Source: Luzula sylvatica
Taxonomy: Eukaryota > Streptophyta > Magnoliopsida > Poales > Juncaceae
Length of the DNA: 64,000 bases
NCBI GenBank assembly: GCA_946800325.1
Contig: OX326957.1
Span: 16,118,591 to 16,182,590, forward strand
Reading direction: 5' to 3'
The notes under the pieces are model-generated. The model did not search any database. It had not been told where the DNA came from and saw only the letters and a list, made by a program, of their open reading frames with translations. Position 1 is the stretch's first letter, and each line of letters opens with the position of its first letter. Both the position numbers and the translations under genes were made by a program. Below, in pieces: positions 23,137 through 37,190 of this stretch.

Positions 23137-24059
23137 TATTTTTATATTTGTCTAATGTATATACTAATAATTATAGTTTGTCATGATGCCGTTTCATTTT
23201 CATCTTTTTGTTTTTTCTTCACGGTCGTTTTCTATATCATTTTAAGATTTTTCATCAAAAAAAATATCATTTTGAGATTTCACGCTTAATTAAAGAGAGG
23301 TTCAGTTAGTTTAATTAGTTTAGTTTAATTAATTAATACAGGAATAGACCTTAGGCTTGGACAGTGTAATCTAGATAATTAGTTATTACGTTATCATTCG
23401 GTACTGCTTAAATTATTAATACGAGAAGTCTGATCTTTAATCAAAAAATTAAAATTTTGTTTTCCACTAATAAGTAATAACCCAACTATGGAATTAAAAA
23501 AATTTATATTTATAATCAAATTGAATATCGCATCGATTCTTTTGTAATATAGGAAGAGCGGGTATACGAACTCCGAGGATACTGAAAGGCAACTGGACGA
23601 GTTGGGTCAAAGAGACCGGTCTCTTAGGAAGAAAAAATAGATCGCAAGAAACATGTCCAGCTATAAGGTCGTCAGCTTAAGCTCTCTCATGGTTCTGGAC
23701 CGGTGCGGCAATCTCAACGAAGACATAGGTTGAGGTTTAAGGGCTCACAATTGGAATTTGGAAGACCGCTACTCGTAAAATGATTTGTATTTTTTATTTA
23801 ATTTCGGTGTATTTTTAGGTTTGTAATCATATAATGCATTTTTTTGAGGATCATAGAATGCAACTTTTTTAATTATATTTTGTTTGAACTGAACATTTTG
23901 GTGTGGTTTTTCGGATTGTTAAATGATTTTTATCCATTATGGTTTGGTTGGAGTATATTTATTCAAACAATTCTTATTTTCTTCTTGAATTCAAACAAAA
24001 GATTACAAACCTTTCAAATTGTAAAGAATATATGATTTAAATTGAATGTTAAATAAATA
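23137..24059. other. Gene-free stretch with an unidentified GC-richer island
   Basis: Mostly AT-rich. 23550-23790 is richer in GC than its surroundings and could be an exon remnant: a short frame reads SGYTNSEDTERQLDELGQRD before a stop. I do not recognise it. Confidence 0.4.
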
Positions 24060-25730
24060 AATAGTATAAATAAAGCATAAAAAGTTGTTTAATTACATGA
24101 TTAACATAAACTAACAAAAATAAAAAAAACTAAACAAATTTTCTTTGATCAAGTAAATAAATGATTTTCTATTCTTTCGCAAGATCTAACACAAAAACAT
24201 AAATTTGCCGAAATGGTTGATAGTTTACCCATCTAAGTTGCCGAAGTGCTGGTGCTTGTACCGGATCTGAAAATTTGTGAAACACTCGTAAATGTAATTA
24301 TTCAAACAAAAAAACCAAACATTCATCAAAATTATAAAAATCTCTAAAATGAAGAAAATGAGAGGAATAAATCGTACGGTACGTCAACTGGAATTATGCA
24401 CTACTAACTGAAATAAGTTCAAAAATTAAAACTACAATTAGCAACAAAATAAATTTACCATCAGGAGTTGATCAAATGCTTAATTATGTCCTCACAATCC
24501 ATTGATATTTTATCTTCGAAATCAATTTCCACCAATATCTCAAATACTTATGAAAGAAAAAATTGTTTATGAAAGAAAAATGCTGAAAGAACTTAAATGT
24601 AATATATAGTTTTCTAGCAAATTTGACATGAAACAAATTATGCCAACCTGAACACAGTATGAAGCACTCTTTCACATGAAAAGTGATTATAGAAGAACGT
24701 TATTAGTATGATTAAATTTACATCTTGTTAATGTAAAACACCCTTTTTGCATTTTTATAAACATTAAGTAGAGACAATTTTATGAGGATAAACTAAATAT
24801 AATAAATTATTTATCTTTAGAAAAATTATACTTGTCCCCTCTAAAATCCCCCAGAAAATCTGATGTGTTGGCAAAAAAACATTAAATACGTTTAATAATA
24901 ACAAATTTTGCATTTAGATTTATCAGGTGGAAAATCAAACTTATTTATTTTATTACATTTTTATTAAATTTCACACGTTTCACATGTGGTAAATGGTGAG
25001 TCGATCCATCCAAATAATTTTTTTTCCATATTTGTAAAATTTAAATTTAATTACAAAGGAATGGTGGTAATCAATTCCAATAAAAACGTTGAATTCATCA
25101 ATGAAGTGTGAAACGGTCAATATTTTTCTTTTTCATCATATATAGAAAGACAACAAAAGAAAATCATAGTTTACCACTACTAATTAATATTCTTGTCAAC
25201 ACATCAATTGAGCTAGAAGATGGAATGTCTATGAGCACTCTTATCTTTATCCATTTTATGAAGTATTTGGCAAAATAATTAAAAGCAAATAATGAGAATG
25301 TAGTGATGTTCTCCTTATCTTTAACACTAGTTATAAATTTTCTACGAGAAGAATCATATTAGTACATGTGTTGATTAAATTTTCTTGTAATTTTCAAAAT
25401 GAAGTATTCTTTTTTATATATATAACAAATGAAGAAGATTAATATGTTCTTAATTTATTAATGTCAATGAAAATTGAACTCACAACATATAATTTTGAAG
25501 GTTCATATCTTCAAAATTAAGTATTAGATTTTATATATTAAGTATGTATAATTTCAGCCCACATATTTACAATTATAAATCATTTAAAATTTAAAATCTT
25601 AAATTTACGAGAAAATACAAAGCAAAGTCCACTGATTATACATCATTTAAAGCCCTAAATTAAGTTAGAGAAAAAAAAAATACAAAACAAAGCCCTAATT
25701 TAAGAAGCTCTCCTCAACTGCACTCTGCCT
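24060..25730. repeat. Macro-repeat copy E (partial)
   Basis: Starts in the block GTTTAATTACATGATTAACA (also near 15330 and 34060), then the reverse-oriented diverged exon near 24460-24620, and the AATTATTTATCTTTA block. After a 421-bp insertion it continues to the AACTGCACTCTGCCTTCTAA landmark at 25717, where copy F begins. Confidence 0.6.
24820..25240. mobile_element. Insertion with 9-bp target duplication (Mutator-like MITE)
   Basis: TTATCTTTA flanks both sides (24811-24819 and 25241-25249), and other macro-repeat copies show the uninterrupted site. The left end GAAAAATTATACTTGTCCCC resembles the ends of the elements at 57795 and 60072. The inverted repeats are weak. No coding content. Confidence 0.7.
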
Positions 25731-28700
25731 TCTAAAATTCAGTTATTTTAAATTTTAACGATCTATAATTATATTTTTTTGAGATTTAAATAATCAATAT
25801 GAATATTTTCTTTGTCCATTTTCTAATCTATTTCTTTTTACAAAGTAGACGAGGCGTTGGTTGATATTTAAATTAGAAAAAAACTAACAATACAAGAAGA
25901 AATTATTTTTTCTTTCTTTAATACCAAATAATAAAGTATTTTGTTCAATTATCTACTCATTGAGATATTTATTTCATTATCAAATAACTCGTTTTATTGA
26001 GATAAAAAAAGGTTTTTTTTGTGTATTTCTTCTATAGATTGCAAGATCATTTTACATAATATAGCATTATTTGAATAGTTTGGGCTAGGACAAGGACAAC
26101 GCAATTACCGGGACCGGCCGTGCATATCAATTATTTAATACCAATATAAATTATTCATAAATTATTATATATTTATAGAAATTAACTTGTCTAGCATGTT
26201 AAATATATTGTTCACCATGTCCATTATGTCTTAAAGTTTAATATGTTTGGGAAAAAATAACTAAAAAATTAAAACTCGCAAAATTTTAAAAAATACAAAT
26301 AAAAACTTTGGTTTTTACAAGATTGAAGATTAATGATTAAAAAGTATTTTAATAAATATGATTTATCATGTGTAAAATAAAATAATAAAATAAACTAAAG
26401 TTACTAATTAATGTGATTTACCACATAATCACATAACCAATGTGGTTTGCTATTTAATTATTGCTGTTTATTACCCTTCCTGATTTGCCATCTAACATAA
26501 ATATTAAAAATAATATGTAATTGTTTTCTTCTTTTGAAATTATTGAAATTTTTCTCGTGTTGACATGTGCCTGTATTATATTATATTTTAATATTATTGG
26601 CAACAATGAAATTACAAAGTATAAAAAGTTATGCTTCTCCATTGATCCCAATTAAATATTTTTTTGAGTTTTTATATGAGGTGAGTTAACCCACACTCAT
26701 TATGAATATAAATAGAAATACACAAATGATTAAAAAAATACATATATTAAAAGATCGAGTATACAAATATACCAGTTGAATAAAGTCATAAAATGCAATG
26801 GTTAAAACATAAAAGAGATTATGTGATTTTACCAGTAGACTTTAAGATAGGTAAAATTTAAAGGTTTTGAGTTCATTTAACAAAAAATACTAGCTAAATT
26901 TTTTATGGTTTGCACAACAAATATTATACTTACAAACACATCTTCACGGAAAAAACATTAGACAAAAGAAAAATTAATATTAGTCCTAAATTGCATTTAT
27001 TTTCAAAACATATAAGTAAGAAATTATAAATATATAGCTTAAACATGATGTCTACAATTTCAGTCATAAATACGGCACATCATTCTTTTGTCACAAAAAT
27101 ATTGTGAATAATCTATGTACCAGTTAATTAATTCATTTTTTCACTCATATTTGAACATATTAAAAAAAGTCCAATCATTAAAGTTATTTATTGTTATGGT
27201 CGATAGTTTCATAATCCTGATAATTGCATATAACATAATATATAATTATGTGTTCCAATCATACCAAATTCGAAGATTGCAATTTAAGCACACAAAAATA
27301 ATCATCAAAGAAAAATACGGTAGTTGATCTTGAAAGGATTCACTGAAATAAAATGACAATGAGATAAAAAAATTTAATTAAAATACTCAACAACTAACCC
27401 AAAAGTAAATTTAAAAATTAAAACAAAATTTGTTGATTTTTTTTTTAAAAAAGAAGAGATTTACATTGTCGTAAGTTCATCAACTAAGTCCCCGACGTCT
27501 CAAATACTTGTGAATTGTTTGAAACTCTTCGTGAATCTCCAAAGAGTTTATTTAGTCATTATTTATAATTTCCAACTATTTATGAGTAATTTTTTTTTAC
27601 ATTCATATATTTTTAAATACCAAATTATTGTACATGTATTATGTAAAATAAGTGTCATAATAAAGGAATAATCAAATTAGTAGACTATTTTTTTTTATTT
27701 GGCTGACTTGAAAAAAATTTGATCCAAATTATACAAAAATGTATTATCAGGATTCATAACTATGACCAACCCAGAACCCAATGACTTTTTTATTTTATGT
27801 TTATCTTACCTATCGCCTTTCGAAATGAAACGATAAAGATAACTAATGTGTATGGGAAGTGTTATTTCCATAGCCTCTATTTTTGAATCTGAAAATATTA
27901 TCTATATTTTATTTAAATTTCTAAAATATCATTAATTTAAAGGGATTTTAGTTTCTTAGATTAATTAAGAAACACATGGATAATAAATTAATGATGAGAA
28001 TCTTCTAAATATATGAAATAAAAAAAATATATTGTGAATTTCCATAAAAATATAAATATTTGCTCGAGATTCGAAAATATCAATCCTCCTTTCCCATTTA
28101 TTATTATATATCATTTATCTCCATAACTTTATTTCTATGTTGTCCTTCCAGAAAACAGATAAAATGTACAAATTGTGTTTTGCCATAACAATATGTAAAG
28201 TCGATCACAATAATAACATTTTCCTATAACCACTTTTCATACTTCTCATGTGAATGTGAAGAGTGCTTCTTATAGTTCGACTTGGTATTTATTTGTTTCT
28301 GGCCGAATTTGCTACAGAGCTCCATATTGCATTTAGTTCTTTCAACTTTTTTTTTTCTTAAATAATGACTAAATAAATTCCTTGGTGATTTCTCGAGTTT
28401 CAAACAATTCACAAGTATTTGAGACGTTGGAGAAAATCAATGTTATAGATATTCGTGGATTATGAGGGTGTAGTTGATGAATCTCCCCCTAAGTAAGTCT
28501 TTTTTTTTCTTTCTTTTTTTACAATTTTCACCAATTTTTGCTTAATTTTTAAATTTAGTTTCGGGTTAGTCGTGTAGGATTTCAATTATAATTTTTTATC
28601 TAATTATCGTTCTATTTCAGCAAAAAAATTCAAAATTAACGATTTCCGAAGTGTATCTTGGAATTTGATGTTATTGGTCAACCGTCTTTTAACGAGAAGG

Positions 28701-30250
28701 GATAGATTTGTATGTATGATTATGATTTAAGAAAATTTTGATCGTTGGTACGTGAGTATATAGTTAAATGGACATGTTATTATTCAAATATGAGTGAAAA
28801 AAAATAGTTAATTAACTGGTACATATATTATTCACAAAAATTAATATATCATGTTTAAACAATATATTTATAATTTCTTACTTATATATTTTGCAAATCA
28901 ATGCAATTTAGGACTATCTAAATTAATTTTTGTTTTGTCAAATATTTTTCCGTGAACATGAGTTTGTAACTATAATATTTGTAGTACAAACCTTAAAAAT
29001 ATTTAGCTAGTATTTTTGTAAATTAACTCAAAACCTTTAATTTTCACCTATCTTAAAACCTACTGGTAAAATCACATCAGCACTTTTAAGTTTTAACCAT
29101 TGCATCATTGTCTTAAATGGTCAACGATAGATGCAAAATAATACAAAATGAATGTCGTAAATGATCAAATATAATATTAATGTATATGATAAATTCACAA
29201 CACACAATCTAACAGTTAATAATCATGATAAACATGTTGATGTGGCTTTTTGAAGAGGTTTAAAGATATGTACCAAATAAGTAAGTGGATAAATTAAGTA
29301 TAGACAATTTTATGAGAATAAACTACATGTAATAAATTATTTATCTTTAACCATTTTATAAAGTGTTTGACAAAATAATTAAAAGTAAATAATGAGAAAG
29401 TTATCCTTATCTTTCTCACTAGTTATAAATTTTCTATAATAAACCTTCTACAAGAAGAATCAAATTAGTACTTGTGTTGATTATATTTTCTTGTAGTTTT
29501 AAAAATTGTATTTTTGTTATATATAATAAATAAAAAAGATTCATATGTAGGGGTGTCAATGGTTCGAATACGGTTCGAATATTGTCGGATACGGATACGG
29601 ATACGGATACAGATCATATTCGGATATTAAAACGAATACTATGATATAATAATATAATATTATTTTTAGTATTCAAGTCTTGATTATTTTGTAATTTTAA
29701 AACAAATTATATATATTATTGATTATTAAATATTATTATGAATTAAAATATAGTTATTGTCTATTAGGTATTAGTATGATTTTAATCATGATTTCAACAA
29801 AACGATTATCCGTTTACAAATTTTATTCCGATCCGGATAGTATTCGGATCCATAAAAAAATTAGTTCTTATATCTGAATCCATACTCATAAAACGGATAC
29901 GGTTCCGGATCCGGTTTCATCCGGATTCGGATATTTTTTCGGATCCGGATATTTCTTCCGATACGGTTCGGATCGGTTCGGCAATATCCGCCCCATTGAC
30001 ACCCGTCAATAAAAATTACAATCACAACACAGCTCGTATATGTCCTTCAAAATTAAATATTAGATCTTATACATTAAGTATGTATAATTTCAACCCACAT
30101 ATTTACACTTATAAATCATTTGAAATCTTAAATTTACGAGAAAATAGAAAGCAAATCCCACTGACTAATTATCCATCATTTAAATCCCTAAATCAATTTG
30201 GAAAGAAATAAATACAAAACAACGCCCTAATTTAAGAAACTCACCCCAAC
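25731..30250. repeat. Macro-repeat copy F (about 4.5 kb, best complete copy)
   Basis: All landmarks occur in order: GGGACCGGCCGTGCATATCA (26110), the left arm (26920), the reverse exon (27495), the centre (28140), the forward exon (28380-28490) and second exon (28640-28770), the right arm (28950), and the hAT insertion (29548-30004). It ends at the CTGCACTCTGCCTTC landmark near 30250. The next copy follows head to tail. Parallel stretches are close to copy B over about 4 kb. Confidence 0.7.
29548..30004. mobile_element. hAT-like non-autonomous element (GGATACGG type)
   Basis: Left end TAGGGGTGTCAATGG, right end CCGCCCCATTGACACCC, with GGATACGG and CCGGATCC words on both sides of an AT-rich core. 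No clean 8-bp duplication is visible. It shares its site with the copy at 10621-11168. Confidence 0.75.
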
Positions 30251-33200
30251 TGCACTCTGCCTTCTAAAATTAAGGTATTTTACATTTTAACAATCTATAA
30301 TTATATTTTTTGTGAATTAAATAATCAATGGAAATATTTTCTTTGTTCATTCTGTAATCTATTTCTTTTTGCAAAGTAGACAAAGTGTTTGCTGATATTT
30401 TCATTAGATAAAAACTAACAAAATAAGAAGAGATTTTTTTTTTCTTCTATAATATCAAATAAAAAAGTATTTTATTCAATTATCTACTCATTGAGATGTT
30501 TATTTTATTATCAAATTACTCGTTTTATTGAGATAAAAATGTATTTTTTTTTATAGATTATTAGAGCATCATTTTATATAATGTTAAAGACTATTTTAAT
30601 AACTTGGGCTAGGGCAACCCAATTGTCGGGACCGGCTCTGCATATCAATTATTGAATACTATATGAATTATTAATTATTTGATATTAATAGGAATTAAAT
30701 TCATTAGCTATGAGCACTCAATAACTTGTTTATCATGTTAAATATATTGTTCGACATGTAAATTATGTCTTAAAGTTTAATATGTTCGGAAAAAAAACGA
30801 AAAAAAAATGTAAATTTTTGAAAAATACTTTTGTTTTTTAAATGATTGAAGATTAATGATTAAAAAACTATTTTAACAAATATGATTTGTCATGTGTAAA
30901 ATGAAATAATAAAACATGCTAAAGTAACTAAAATTCAAAATTAGTGTGATTTATAAATGTGGTTTGCTATCTAATTATTACCGTTTATTACCCATCCTGA
31001 TTTATCACCTAATATAAATAATAAAAGGAATATATAATTGTTTTCTTCTTTTGAAATTATTGACATTTTTTCTCCTATTGACATGTGCCAGTATTATATT
31101 TTAATATTATTAGCAACAATGAAATTTCAAAATATAAAAAGTTATGCCTGTTCATTGATCCCGATAATATATTTTTTGAGTTTTTATATGAGGCCACACT
31201 CATTATGAATATAAATAGAAATACACAAATGGTTAAAAAAATATAAATATTAAAAGATCGAGTATAAAACTCCACCAGATGAATAAATTCATAAAATGCA
31301 ATGGTTAACACTTAAAAAGCGATGATGTGATTTTATCAATAGACTTTAAGATAGGTGAAAATTAAAGGTTTTGAGTTAATTTACAAAAAATACTAGCTAA
31401 ATTTTGTATGGTTTGTATTACAAATATTATAGTTACAAACACATATTCAAGGGGAAAAAATTAGACAAAACAAAAAAAAATATTAGATAGTCCTAAATTG
31501 CGTTTATTTGCAAAATATATAAGTAAGAAATTATTAATATATTGTTTAAAAATGATATACACAATTTCAGTCCAAATATGGTTAATTATTCTTTTGTCAC
31601 AATATTACTGTGAATAATCTATGTACCAGTTAATTAATCCATCTTTTTCACTCATATTATAGTCATATTTGAACATATTCAAAAAAGTCCAACCATTAAA
31701 GTTATTTAGTCATTTTTCAATATTGATTTTCACTCATATAGTGTTGTGGTGGATAGTTTAATAATCCAGAGCATATAACAAATATCTTTAATATTGATTT
31801 TCTCCAACGTCTCAAATACTTGTGAATTGTTTGAAACTCGTCGTGAATCTCCAAAGAGTTTATTTAGTCATTATTTATGAAAAAATTGTTGAAAGTAAAA
31901 TATAATATGGAGTTCTATCGCAAATTAGGCAAGAAACAAATATATACCAAGTTGAACAAATAAGAAACACTCTTCACATGAAAAGTGGTTATAATTAATA
32001 AGTGAATGTCATTATTGTGATCGACTTTATATGTTGGTATGGCAAAACACAACTTGTACGTTTTATCTGTTTTTTTGGAAGGAGGATAAAGTAAAATAAT
32101 CATAAAATAAAAAAAATTAGTTTATATTTTATTACAAATAATATATACATATTGACATTTTATACTTGATTACAAATTATATAAATTTTAAATTACAAGG
32201 ATTAGTCAACAACAAGAATATCAATAATAATCTACAAACTAATGATTTTGAACTAGAATAAATTTTGCTTAATAAAATAATTATTGTTTTCAACCATTTA
32301 AGAGTAAAATAAATTTACATTCATGTATTTTTAAATACCGAATTATTGTACATGTATTATGTAAAATAATGTAATTATAGACGAATAATCGAATTAGTAC
32401 CGTACTTTTTTTTATTTGGCCGACTTAAAAAACGTTTGATTCAAATTATGTGCAAACACATTATGTATAAATTGGAGAATTCATAACTATGACCAACCTT
32501 GCACCTAACGACTCATCTCTTATCTTTAGTGCGACTTAATTTTTAAAAATTATCAAAATTCAATTAACCTGTTTATTTAATTTATTTTCCTTGTAGAATA
32601 TTTATAACTAGTGATATTAATATAGATTAGAGGAACTTCAATACTACCCCATTTTTTTTTCTGTTTATCTTACCTATCGCCTTTCGAAATGTAACGATAA
32701 GGATACTAATTTATTATGGGAAGTGTCATTTCTATAGCGGATATTTTTTAATCTGAAAAAAATATTTTTATTTTTATTTAAATTTCTAAAATATTGTTAA
32801 TTTAAATGGATTTTAGTTTCGCAGATTAATTAAGAAACACATGGAGAATAAATGAATGATGAGAATCTTCTATGTATATGTTACTAAAAAAATATATTTT
32901 TTGAATTTTCATAAAAATATAAATATTTGCTCTAGACTCGAAAGTATCAATCCTCGTGGCCCATTTATTATATATCATTTATCTCCATAAAATTATTTCT
33001 ATTTTGTCCTCCTTCCAGAAAACAGATAAAATGTACAAGTTGTGTTTTGCTATAACAATATATAAAGTTGATCACAATAATCACACTCTCCTATAACTAC
33101 TTTTCATACTTTTCACGTGAAGACTGAAGAGTGCTTCTTATTGTTTCCCGCCGAATTTGCGATAGAACTCCATATTGCATTTAGTTCTTTCAACATTTTT

Positions 33201-35140
33201 TTTTTCAAAAATATTGACAAAATAAACTCCTTGGAGATTCACGAGTTTCAAACAATTCACATGTATTTGAGACGTTGGGGAAAATCAATGTTAACAATAT
33301 TCGTGGATTGCGAGGACGTAGTTGATGAACCTACCATAGAGTAAGCCTTGTTTTTTTTACAATTTTCGACAAATTTTGTTTTAATTTTTAAATAAGTATT
33401 GATGTATCTCTTAGTATTATTTCTCAAAAGGCTTAATGACAAGAATACAAATTAACATTTTAAAAATTAACATACACATATATGATTTAACATTTAAATT
33501 TATGATTTGGTTATCTTAATTTATAATTGAACATTCAATTAAGATGTCAAATCATAAATTAAGATGTGAATTTTCAAAGTGTTATAATATATTCATGTCA
33601 TCAATATTCTTGGAAGAGAGACGGGTTATGTCCAACATTGTTCTTTTTAAATTTACTTTTGAGTTAGTCATTTAGGATTTGAATATTAACTTTTTATCGC
33701 ATTCTCATTCTATTGTAGTCCGTATCTGAATTGCGTATCTTGGAATTTGGTATGATTGGTCAACCGTCTTTTAACGAGAACGAATTAGATTTTATGTATG
33801 ATTATGATTTAAGAAATATTGGATCGTTAGTATGTGAGTATGTAATTAAATGGACATGTCGTGATTCAAATGTAATTTTTATTGGGAAATTTTCAAATAA
33901 TTTTCTAACTTTTTTGAATTAGTAAAAGTTTTTGGGAAATTCCAAAAAAAAAAAACTGCGAACAATGTTTCACTTTTAATTATCTTCTTATAAAGATATT
34001 TCGTGATGTTATAATTTTTATGACCAAAATACATCTCTATTTTCATATTAAAAATTGTTTAATTACATGATTAACATAAACTAACAAAAGTCCCCAAAAA
34101 ACACTAATGTTCATTGATTAAGAAAATAAATGATTTTCTATTCTTTCGACAGTCTAACACAGAAACATAAACTTGTTGAAGTACTCCTAGTGGTCGATAG
34201 TTACCCATCTAAGTTACGATCGTAATAATTCAAACAAAAAACCAAACATTCATCAAAACTATAATAATCTCTAAAATGAAGAAAATGAGTGGAATAAATT
34301 ATATGGTACGCCAATTAGATTTATACACGACTAACCGAAATAAGTTCAAAAATTACAACAAAATTTGCAACAAAAGAAAATTACCATCAGGAGATGATGA
34401 GATGCTTAATTATGTCTTCATAATCCATCGATATTTTATCTTCGAAATCAAATTTCCACCAATATCTCAAATACTTGTGAATTGTCCGAATCTCAGAAAT
34501 CTTCTAGCATATTCAATCAATGTTAATGAAAGAAAAATGAGTGGTTTATAGAAGAACGTTGTTAGTATGATTGAATTTACATTTTGTTACTGTAAAACAA
34601 CCTTTTTGCATTTTTATAAACATTAAGTAGAGACAATTTTATGAGGATAAACTATATATAATAAATTATTTAATCCATTTAAAAAAGTGTTTGGCAAAAT
34701 AATTAAAAGTAAATAATTAGAAAGTAGTGATGTTCTCCTTATCTTTATCACTAGTTATAAATTTTCTACGAGAAGAATCATATTAGTACATGTGTTGATT
34801 AAATTTTCTTGTAGTTTTCGAAATGAAGTATTTTTTTATCTAACAAATGAAGAAGATTCCTGTGTCCTTAATTTATTAATATCAATAAAAATTAAACTCA
34901 CAACATATGATTTTGAAGGCTCGTATATCTCCTTCAAAATTAAGTATTAGATTTTATATATTAAGTATGTATAATTTCAGCCCACAGATTTACGCTTATA
35001 AATCTTTTAAAATCTTAAATTTACGAGAAAATACAAAGCAAAGCCCACTCACTAATTATACATCATTTAAAGCCCTAAATTAATTTAGAGAAAAAAAATA
35101 CAAAGCAAAGCCCTAATTTAAGAAGTTCTCCTCAAGGGCC
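30251..35140. repeat. Macro-repeat copy G (about 4.9 kb)
   Basis: Landmarks: GGGACCGGCTCTGCATATCA (30630), the left arm (31430), the reverse exon (31800), the centre (33010), the forward exon (33230-33344) and second exon (33720-33920). The right end differs from copy F: instead of the simple right arm it has the TGATGTTATAATTTTTATGA block (34000) and a second reverse exon (34385-34510), as in copies C and E. It ends at CTGCACTCTG near 35145. Confidence 0.68.
33135..33922 (+). pseudogene. Best-preserved copy of the unknown two-exon relic
   Basis: Exon-like piece 1 ends at a GTAAGC donor at 33343 and reads EIHEFQTIHMYLRRWGKSML followed by a VDCEDVVDEP-type end. Piece 2 (about 33718-33922) reads EFGMIGQPSFNENELDFMYD and continues about 40 residues to a TAG. 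The same two pieces recur in copies B, C, D, F and H with stops and frameshifts, and piece 1 also recurs in reverse orientation on the other arm. I do not recognise the family. The conserved donor site suggests a captured host gene fragment or a decayed transposon gene. Confidence 0.5.
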
Positions 35141-36299
35141 TCAACTGCACTCTGCTTTCTAAAATTAAGGTATTTTACATTTTAACAATCTATAATTATA
35201 TTTTTTGAGATTTAAATAATCAATATGAATATTTTCTTTGTCCATTTTCTAATCTATTTCTTTTTGCAAAGCAGACGAGGTGTTGGTTGATATTTTCATT
35301 AGAAAAAAACTAACAATACAAGAAGAAATTATTTTTTCTTTCTTTAATACCAAATAATAAAGTATTTTGTTCAATTATCTACTCATTGAGATATTTATTT
35401 TATTATCAAATAACTCGTTTTATTGAGATAAAAAGGTATTTTTTTGTGTATTTCTTCTATAGATTGCGAGATCATTTTATATAATATAACATTATTTCAA
35501 TAGTTTGGGCTAGGACAACGCAATTACCGGGACCGGCCGTGCATATCAATTATTTAATACCAATATAAATTATTCATATCAATTTATTATATATTTATAG
35601 AAATTAACTTGTTTAGCATGTTAAATATATTGTTCACCATGTACATTATGTCTTAGAGTTTAATATGTTTGGGAAAAAATAACTAAAAAATAAAAACTCG
35701 CAAAATTTTAAAAAATATAAATAAAAATACTTTGGTTTTTACAAGACTGGAGATTAATGATTAAAAAGTATTTTAATAAATATGATTTGTCGTGTATAAA
35801 ATAAAATAATAAAACATGCTAAAGTTACTAATTAATGTGATTTACCACATAATCACATAATCAATGTGGGTTGCAATTTAATTATTACTGTTTATTATCC
35901 ATCCTGATTTGTTATCTAATATAAATATTAAAAAGAATATATAATTGTTTTCTTCTTTTCAAATTATTGAAATTTTTCTCGTGTTGACATGTGCCTATGT
36001 TATATTTTAATATTATTAGCAACTAGCTTTATCCTCGCGCAATTACGCGGTATGTTTTTTATATAATTATTTAAATAGAATTAACGCGTGTGCGAATTAA
36101 CGCGCATGCGTTTGAACTAAATTAATCTAATCATGACATATTTGCAAATATCATGATGTCAATAGATGCATAAGGTTCATGAAATTAGTCTATCACAGAT
36201 ATTATTTTCTAATATAATTTGTATATATAACTTTTGTTCAGATGTTTCTAGAATCGATTAAAATCATCAGGACATATTCGCTAATTTTAATTTGTATGT

Positions 36300-37190
36300 A
36301 AAATAGGAAAAAAAGACCAAATGTAAAAAAGGATCAAAATGTAAAATAAGAAAAAAGGATCAAAATGTAAAAAAGGACCGAAATGTAAATAAAAAAGTAT
36401 CAAAATGTAAATTAAAAGGACCAAAATATAAATTCATACTAAAAAAGACAAAAATGTAAATAAAAAGGACCAAAGTATAAATTAAAAAAAGTAAAAAATG
36501 ACCGAAATGCTATGTTGCACGGATACGGGTACGGGTATCGTATCCGATACGATACGGATACGGCGATACGGCAATTTTTGAAAAATCACGGATACGGATA
36601 CGGCTATATAGTTATTATTTTAATATATTTATATTATATATAATAAATAAATAAATAATATTTTTAAATTAAATATCATGACAATAAAAAAAATCAACAT
36701 AACAATACAAGTATCATAAAATTATCTTAAATTATTTTAGAAGTATCCTAAAACTAGTTTTAGAAGTATCCTAGAAGTATCCTAGAAGTATCATATACAA
36801 ATTATTTAAAAATATTATGGGCCAAAACATATATTGGGCCGAAGTATCATAAATGGAGTATCCCAGCCGTATCCTAAACGTATCCCAGCCGTATCCTAAA
36901 CGTATCCCAGCCGTATCCTGCCGTATCCTGCCGTATCCCCGCCGTATCCGAAAAAAAATAATATTAAAAAATTCGGATACTCCACGTGGCGTATCCGATA
37001 CGTATCGCAGCCGTATCGCACCCGTATCCGTATCGGATACCCGTATCCTCAGGATACTTCGGCGTTTTTGGAGTATCCGCGTAACATAGCCGAAATGTAA
37101 AAAAAAAATGACCACGATGTAAATAAACAAGACCAAAATATAAATTAAAACTAAAAATGACCAAAATGTAAATAAAAAGGACCAACATGT
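36300..37190. repeat. Degenerate ~20-22-bp tandem repeat, split by a hAT element
   Basis: Units of the form GACCAAAATGTAAATAAAAA run from about 36300 to 36508 and resume from 37090 to 37190. The nested element's target duplication (CCGAAATG) comes from one unit. Confidence 0.8.
36510..37089. mobile_element. hAT-like element, CTATGTTGC family, with 8-bp target duplication
   Basis: Left end CTATGTTGCACGGATAC, right end GTATCCGCGTAACATAG, flanked by a perfect 8-bp duplication CCGAAATG (36502-36509 and 37090-37097). Length 580 bp. GTATCC/GGATAC words fill both sides of an AT-rich core. No transposase. Confidence 0.93.
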
